This document shows, piece by piece, positions 21,909-24,773 of a stretch of 24,773 bases of DNA. The notes under the pieces are model-generated. The model did no database searches. It saw only the letters and a program-made list of their open reading frames with translations, and was not told the origin of the DNA. The position numbers and the translations under genes were made by a program. The stretch lies in IMG/VR virus record IMGVR_UViG_3300024255_001080, positions 1 through 24,773 of that record; one strand, written 5' to 3'. How positions within the stretch are numbered: the first letter of the stretch is position 1; each line of letters starts with the position of its first letter. This DNA is from a virus.

Positions 21909-23645
21909 ATGAAAAATAAATATAAACTCGTAGCTGCACTCTGTGCAGCTTTTTTAATGACTCCAGTGTATGCACAAGAACTAGTTATATATGTATATGC
22001 TGATAGAACACCTTCATCTGTTGCTAGCACTACATATTCGTATGAGTCAGTTGAAGTAGAAGACCTTGAAGAGGTGTCTAGTTTAGACATTTTGACAAGC
22101 GGACCAAAAGGACAAATGAGCTCCTTGTACATAAGAGGCGCTGATAGTGATCAAAGCCTTGTAACCCTAAATGGTATTTCCATAAAAGACCAAAGCAGCC
22201 CAACAGGTACAGATGATCTTGGACAACACAACTTTACAGGAATAAGTCTTGTAGAAGTATACAAAGGTCCAATGAGTAGTTTGTACGGTGCAAACGCCGC
22301 CGGAGGTGTAGTTAATCTAATATCAGATGTTACTGGAAGATCATATGCTGGAGTAACAATAGGTAGCAATAATTTGTTAGCTGGCGAAACGCAACTGTCG
22401 GGTAGAGCAAAGGATATAGATTATTCTTTTACAATAGGAAAAGAAATCAGTGACGGTATAAGTGTATATCCAGATGGCCGAGAAGATGATCCGTACGATA
22501 ATGAAAATGTAAACTTAAATTTATTATACTCTAATGATTACGAAAGTGTAAGATTAAATTATATCAACGAAACTAATTTTACAAACTTAGATTCAATGAG
22601 TGATACATTAAACTATACAGGTAAATGGAATTGGAAAAATACACAACTTGATTATAACAATGAAAAATCAAGATTAGTATTAAACAATTCAAATCATAAA
22701 AGAGTGTACACCAAAGATGATTTAGTAGAAGGAGACTACAATAGTACAGTAAACACTTTATATGGTTCGCACTTAATAAATTTAAATAATACCGATGTAA
22801 TGTTTGGTGGTGAACTCGAAGAAATAGATGCTAAGTTCTTTACTAATATACGAGGCATGTATCCATATACTAGCAACGTAAACAAAGAACGTACATCCAA
22901 AGGTGTGTTTGTTAATACCAACACAGTGATGTTAAACAGTACAGTGGTGTCATCAGGTATAAGGTATGATACAGTTGACGGCTTTGGTGATCGTACTACA
23001 GGTAGGATTGGCATTTTTAAAAACGGAGCAAGGGCTAGTGTATCAACAGGATATAGAATTCCTACGCTCTACGAAATGTACGGTCAGGACAACTACGGCT
23101 TTACTGGCAATCCTAATTTGCAGGAAGAAAGTACAACTAGTTACGAAGTAGGCTATAAAACAAATTATAGTGATACAGCAGTGTTTGTTACAAAAGAAAA
23201 TGATGCAATTATATATAACGGCACATACGTCAATGACGATGATACTAGTTACACAAAAGGTATTGAAAATAAAATATTTTTTGAACTAGACGGATTCTTT
23301 ATTGCAAACAGTGTTAGTTACATAGAAGCAAAGCAAAGTAATGGTAACGAAAAACTAAGACGTCCTAAACTTACTAATAATTTAAAAGTATCAAAGTTAG
23401 TTAATGACATTGTATACTCTGTTGATGCAGATTATTATGGCAAGCACAAAGATATTAGCAGTACAACATTTCAAACTATAGATGTAGGTAGTATTATAAC
23501 ATACAACACAGAAGTAAATTATAATAAAAATAATTTAGAATTGTTTGCTGGGATATATAATATTAGTAATAAAAAATATGAAAGACCAAACGGGTACAGT
23601 CAATTAGGACGAAACTTTAAGTTGGGCTTTAGGAAATACTTCTAA
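21909..23645 (+). CDS. TonB-dependent outer-membrane receptor (BtuB-like size)
   Basis: 578 residues. A classic signal peptide MKNKYKLVAALCAAFLMTP with VYA before the cleavage site (about residue 22) confirms the start at 21909. Just after it, ELVIYVYADR resembles the TonB box position and form seen in BtuB. The plug domain follows with SSLYIRGADSDQSLVTLNG and VEVYKGPMSSLYGANAAGG plus VVNLISDV (about 76-140), standard TonB-receptor plug motifs. From ~150 to the end are alternating amphipathic strands, and the protein ends RKYF, with the C-terminal Phe that outer-membrane beta-barrels use for BAM assembly. Size is close to BtuB (about 590-610). It should sit in the host outer membrane and import a ligand (cobalamin, siderophore or other); the ligand cannot be read. 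It has its own consensus promoter. Confidence 0.88.
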   Translation: MKNKYKLVAALCAAFLMTPVYAQELVIYVYADRTPSSVASTTYSYESVEVEDLEEVSSLDILTSGPKGQMSSLYIRGADSDQSLVTLNGISIKDQSSPTGTDDLGQHNFTGISLVEVYKGPMSSLYGANAAGGVVNLISDVTGRSYAGVTIGSNNLLAGETQLSGRAKDIDYSFTIGKEISDGISVYPDGREDDPYDNENVNLNLLYSNDYESVRLNYINETNFTNLDSMSDTLNYTGKWNWKNTQLDYNNEKSRLVLNNSNHKRVYTKDDLVEGDYNSTVNTLYGSHLINLNNTDVMFGGELEEIDAKFFTNIRGMYPYTSNVNKERTSKGVFVNTNTVMLNSTVVSSGIRYDTVDGFGDRTTGRIGIFKNGARASVSTGYRIPTLYEMYGQDNYGFTGNPNLQEESTTSYEVGYKTNYSDTAVFVTKENDAIIYNGTYVNDDDTSYTKGIENKIFFELDGFFIANSVSYIEAKQSNGNEKLRRPKLTNNLKVSKLVNDIVYSVDADYYGKHKDISSTTFQTIDVGSIITYNTEVNYNKNNLELFAGIYNISNKKYERPNGYSQLGRNFKLGFRKYF

Positions 23646-23770
23646 TGAAAAATCTAGTAAAACAACCTTTCTTTTGGGCAGGGTTACTTATGATATCTCC
23701 AATTCTATACTATCTTATATACAAGGTAAGTTTAGAACTTTGGTGCATAGCATACGGATTAATCTACTAA
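23645..23770 (+). CDS. Small membrane protein downstream of the TonB receptor
   Basis: 41 residues. The start ATG at 23645 overlaps the receptor stop (TAATG), with AGGA at 23631-23634 as a ribosome-binding site. FFWAGLLMISPILYYLIY (residues 9-26) is a clear membrane-spanning helix, and LWCIAYGLIY makes a second, shorter hydrophobic end. Positive charges (MKNLVK) lie at the N-terminus. Its coupling to the receptor gene suggests a linked function, perhaps an inner-membrane partner; no family is recognised. The ORF is short, so chance cannot be ruled out, but coupling, ribosome-binding site and composition favour a real gene. Confidence 0.6.
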   Translation: MKNLVKQPFFWAGLLMISPILYYLIYKVSLELWCIAYGLIY

Positions 23771-23776
23771 AAATAC

Positions 23777-23804
23777 TTGACAAGATACAATACTCTGTTA
23801 TAAT
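23777..23804 (+). promoter_or_regulatory. Sigma70-type promoter, leaderless spacing, for the primase
   Basis: TTGACA at 23777-23782, 16-nt spacer, TATAAT at 23799-23804, with TG at 23796-23797 (extended -10). The ATG at 23811 lies 6 nt beyond, so the predicted start site is the A of the ATG. No Shine-Dalgarno sequence precedes it. Confidence 0.78.
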
Positions 23805-23810
23805 AATACT

Positions 23811-24773
23811 ATGAGTATTGTATCTGACACAATCACGGCACACTTGCCTGGTAAGCGTAAAACTACACCTAGTGGTTGGACCAGCTTCAATGCGCCCTGC
23901 TGTCAGCACAATGGCAACAGTGCGGATACTAGAGGACGCGGCGGACTTATCAGCGAAGGAGACACTGTAAGTTACCACTGTTTTAACTGCGGATACAAAG
24001 CAAGTTGGCAACCAGGCAGACCGGTATCATATAAGCTACGTAAGCTCTTACAGTGGCTCAATTGCAGTGATGATGATATAACACGGCTGACATTCGACGT
24101 CATGCGTTTAAACGAAGGCGTAGAGGTTGCAGAGCGTAAGATAGAAATACCTACGTTTGAAACTGTACCTTTGCCTACTGATGCTGTAAAGATTGCAGAC
24201 ATTGTAGAGTTCAACAAGTTTAGTATAGCAGTTGTTGAGTACATGGCTGCTCGTAACTTGAACTTGGATGATACTGATTACTATTGGAGCCCAAGCCTAG
24301 CATATCGTGACAGACTGATTATTCCGTTCTACTACGAGAAACGTATTGTTGGGTGGACTGCTAGAACTATTACAGCAGACAAACAACCTAAGTATCTTAT
24401 GGAAGTACAACCTGGATTTGTTTATGGACTAGACGAACAAGGTTATAATAAAGTGTTTGCTATCCTTTGTGAAGGGCAAGTAGATGCTATTCACGTAGAT
24501 GGCTGTGCATTAGGCGGCAGTGAGATTAATGATGCACAAGCAATGCTAATCAACAAACTTAACAAAGATATTATTGTAGTGCCTGATAGAGATCACGCAG
24601 GAAAGAAACTAGCAGAGCAAGCCATCGAACTAGGCTGGGGAGTTAGCATGCCCGAATGGAGTCAAGAGATCAATGATATCGGCGATGCTGTGAATAAGTA
24701 CGGAAGACTATATACATTATACAGCATAGCTAATGCAGCTGAAACTAGTCCACTTAAAATTAGATTGAGAGCA
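23811..24773 (+). CDS. 61: DNA primase (gp61-type), 3' partial
   Basis: 321 residues are present and the frame is still open at the window end; T4 gp61 is 342 residues, so little may be missing. It makes RNA primers for lagging-strand synthesis together with the gp41 helicase. The N-terminal zinc ribbon has C30/C31 and H33 (NAPCCQHNG) with C57 and C60 (YHCFNCGYKA), the CHC2 family layout. A middle region with DRLIIPFYYEKRIVGWTAR follows, then the TOPRIM domain: LCEGQVDAI with E221, and VVPDRDHAG with D259 and D261. Expression is from the promoter immediately upstream, apparently without a leader. The call is firm as a phage DnaG-type primase; gp61 is the nearest named relative given the T4-like context. 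Confidence 0.85.
   Translation, partial: MSIVSDTITAHLPGKRKTTPSGWTSFNAPCCQHNGNSADTRGRGGLISEGDTVSYHCFNCGYKASWQPGRPVSYKLRKLLQWLNCSDDDITRLTFDVMRLNEGVEVAERKIEIPTFETVPLPTDAVKIADIVEFNKFSIAVVEYMAARNLNLDDTDYYWSPSLAYRDRLIIPFYYEKRIVGWTARTITADKQPKYLMEVQPGFVYGLDEQGYNKVFAILCEGQVDAIHVDGCALGGSEINDAQAMLINKLNKDIIVVPDRDHAGKKLAEQAIELGWGVSMPEWSQEINDIGDAVNKYGRLYTLYSIANAAETSPLKIRLRA

Noticed and set aside
1-24773. tRNA genes, CRISPR repeats, IS elements, attachment sites
   Set aside because: None was seen by eye; very little non-coding space exists to hold them. A tRNA search was not possible here.

Overview
This window looks like part of the genome of an uncultured marine T4-like myovirus (the broad cyanophage/pelagiphage-type branch). 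It is AT-rich by inspection. The genes are tightly packed with 1-35 bp overlaps, and almost all lie on the + strand. It carries T4 core replication and recombination genes (terminase gp17 tail, gp32, uvsX, uvsW, a gp61-type primase, a possible gp62 clamp-loader subunit) mixed with a large set of sugar-metabolism genes. Kdo synthesis genes and a TonB-dependent outer-membrane receptor point to a Gram-negative host. No tRNA, IS element, CRISPR array or integrase was seen, and no gene-free stretch exceeds 300 bases.

Layout. 1-2115: end of the terminase gene and a 541-residue protein of unknown function behind a late-type promoter. 2116-4632: gp32 with its own sigma70-type promoter, a structured leader and a strong terminator, then uvsX and a small acidic protein. 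4632-12410: a possible recombination accessory gene, then a glycan island. The island holds a GT25-like transferase, a methyltransferase/P-loop fusion, a second methyltransferase-like protein, a nucleotidyltransferase/cupin fusion, two DxD GT-A transferases and three paralogous GT-B-like proteins. 12425-15560: an unknown 390-residue protein, the UvsW helicase and a conserved unknown. 15572-18544: a second sugar block with two cupins, a YhhQ-type queuosine-precursor transporter, kdsA and kdsB. 18520-20704: a gp62-like protein, a zinc-finger protein, peptide deformylase and a miniature DnaE-like protein. 20697-21872: one minus-strand gene and a divergent structural-type protein. 21909-24773: the TonB-dependent receptor, a 41-residue membrane protein, and the primase, which runs off the end.

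How it fits together. KdsA and KdsB would supply CMP-Kdo, and the three GT-B-like proteins resemble capsule KpsS/KpsC-type Kdo transferases. The phage may therefore rebuild a Kdo-containing surface glycan on the host or on its virion. Transport (YhhQ, TonB receptor) and peptide deformylase suggest further takeover of host physiology.

The three most unusual signals are these. (1) Six genes have a promoter placed so that the predicted transcription start falls on or next to the ATG, with no Shine-Dalgarno sequence, implying leaderless mRNAs from both sigma70-type and T4-late-type promoters. (2) A 185-residue protein keeps, in order, the catalytic-aspartate motifs of bacterial DNA polymerase III alpha. 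(3) A phage-borne TonB-dependent receptor has its own consensus host promoter.
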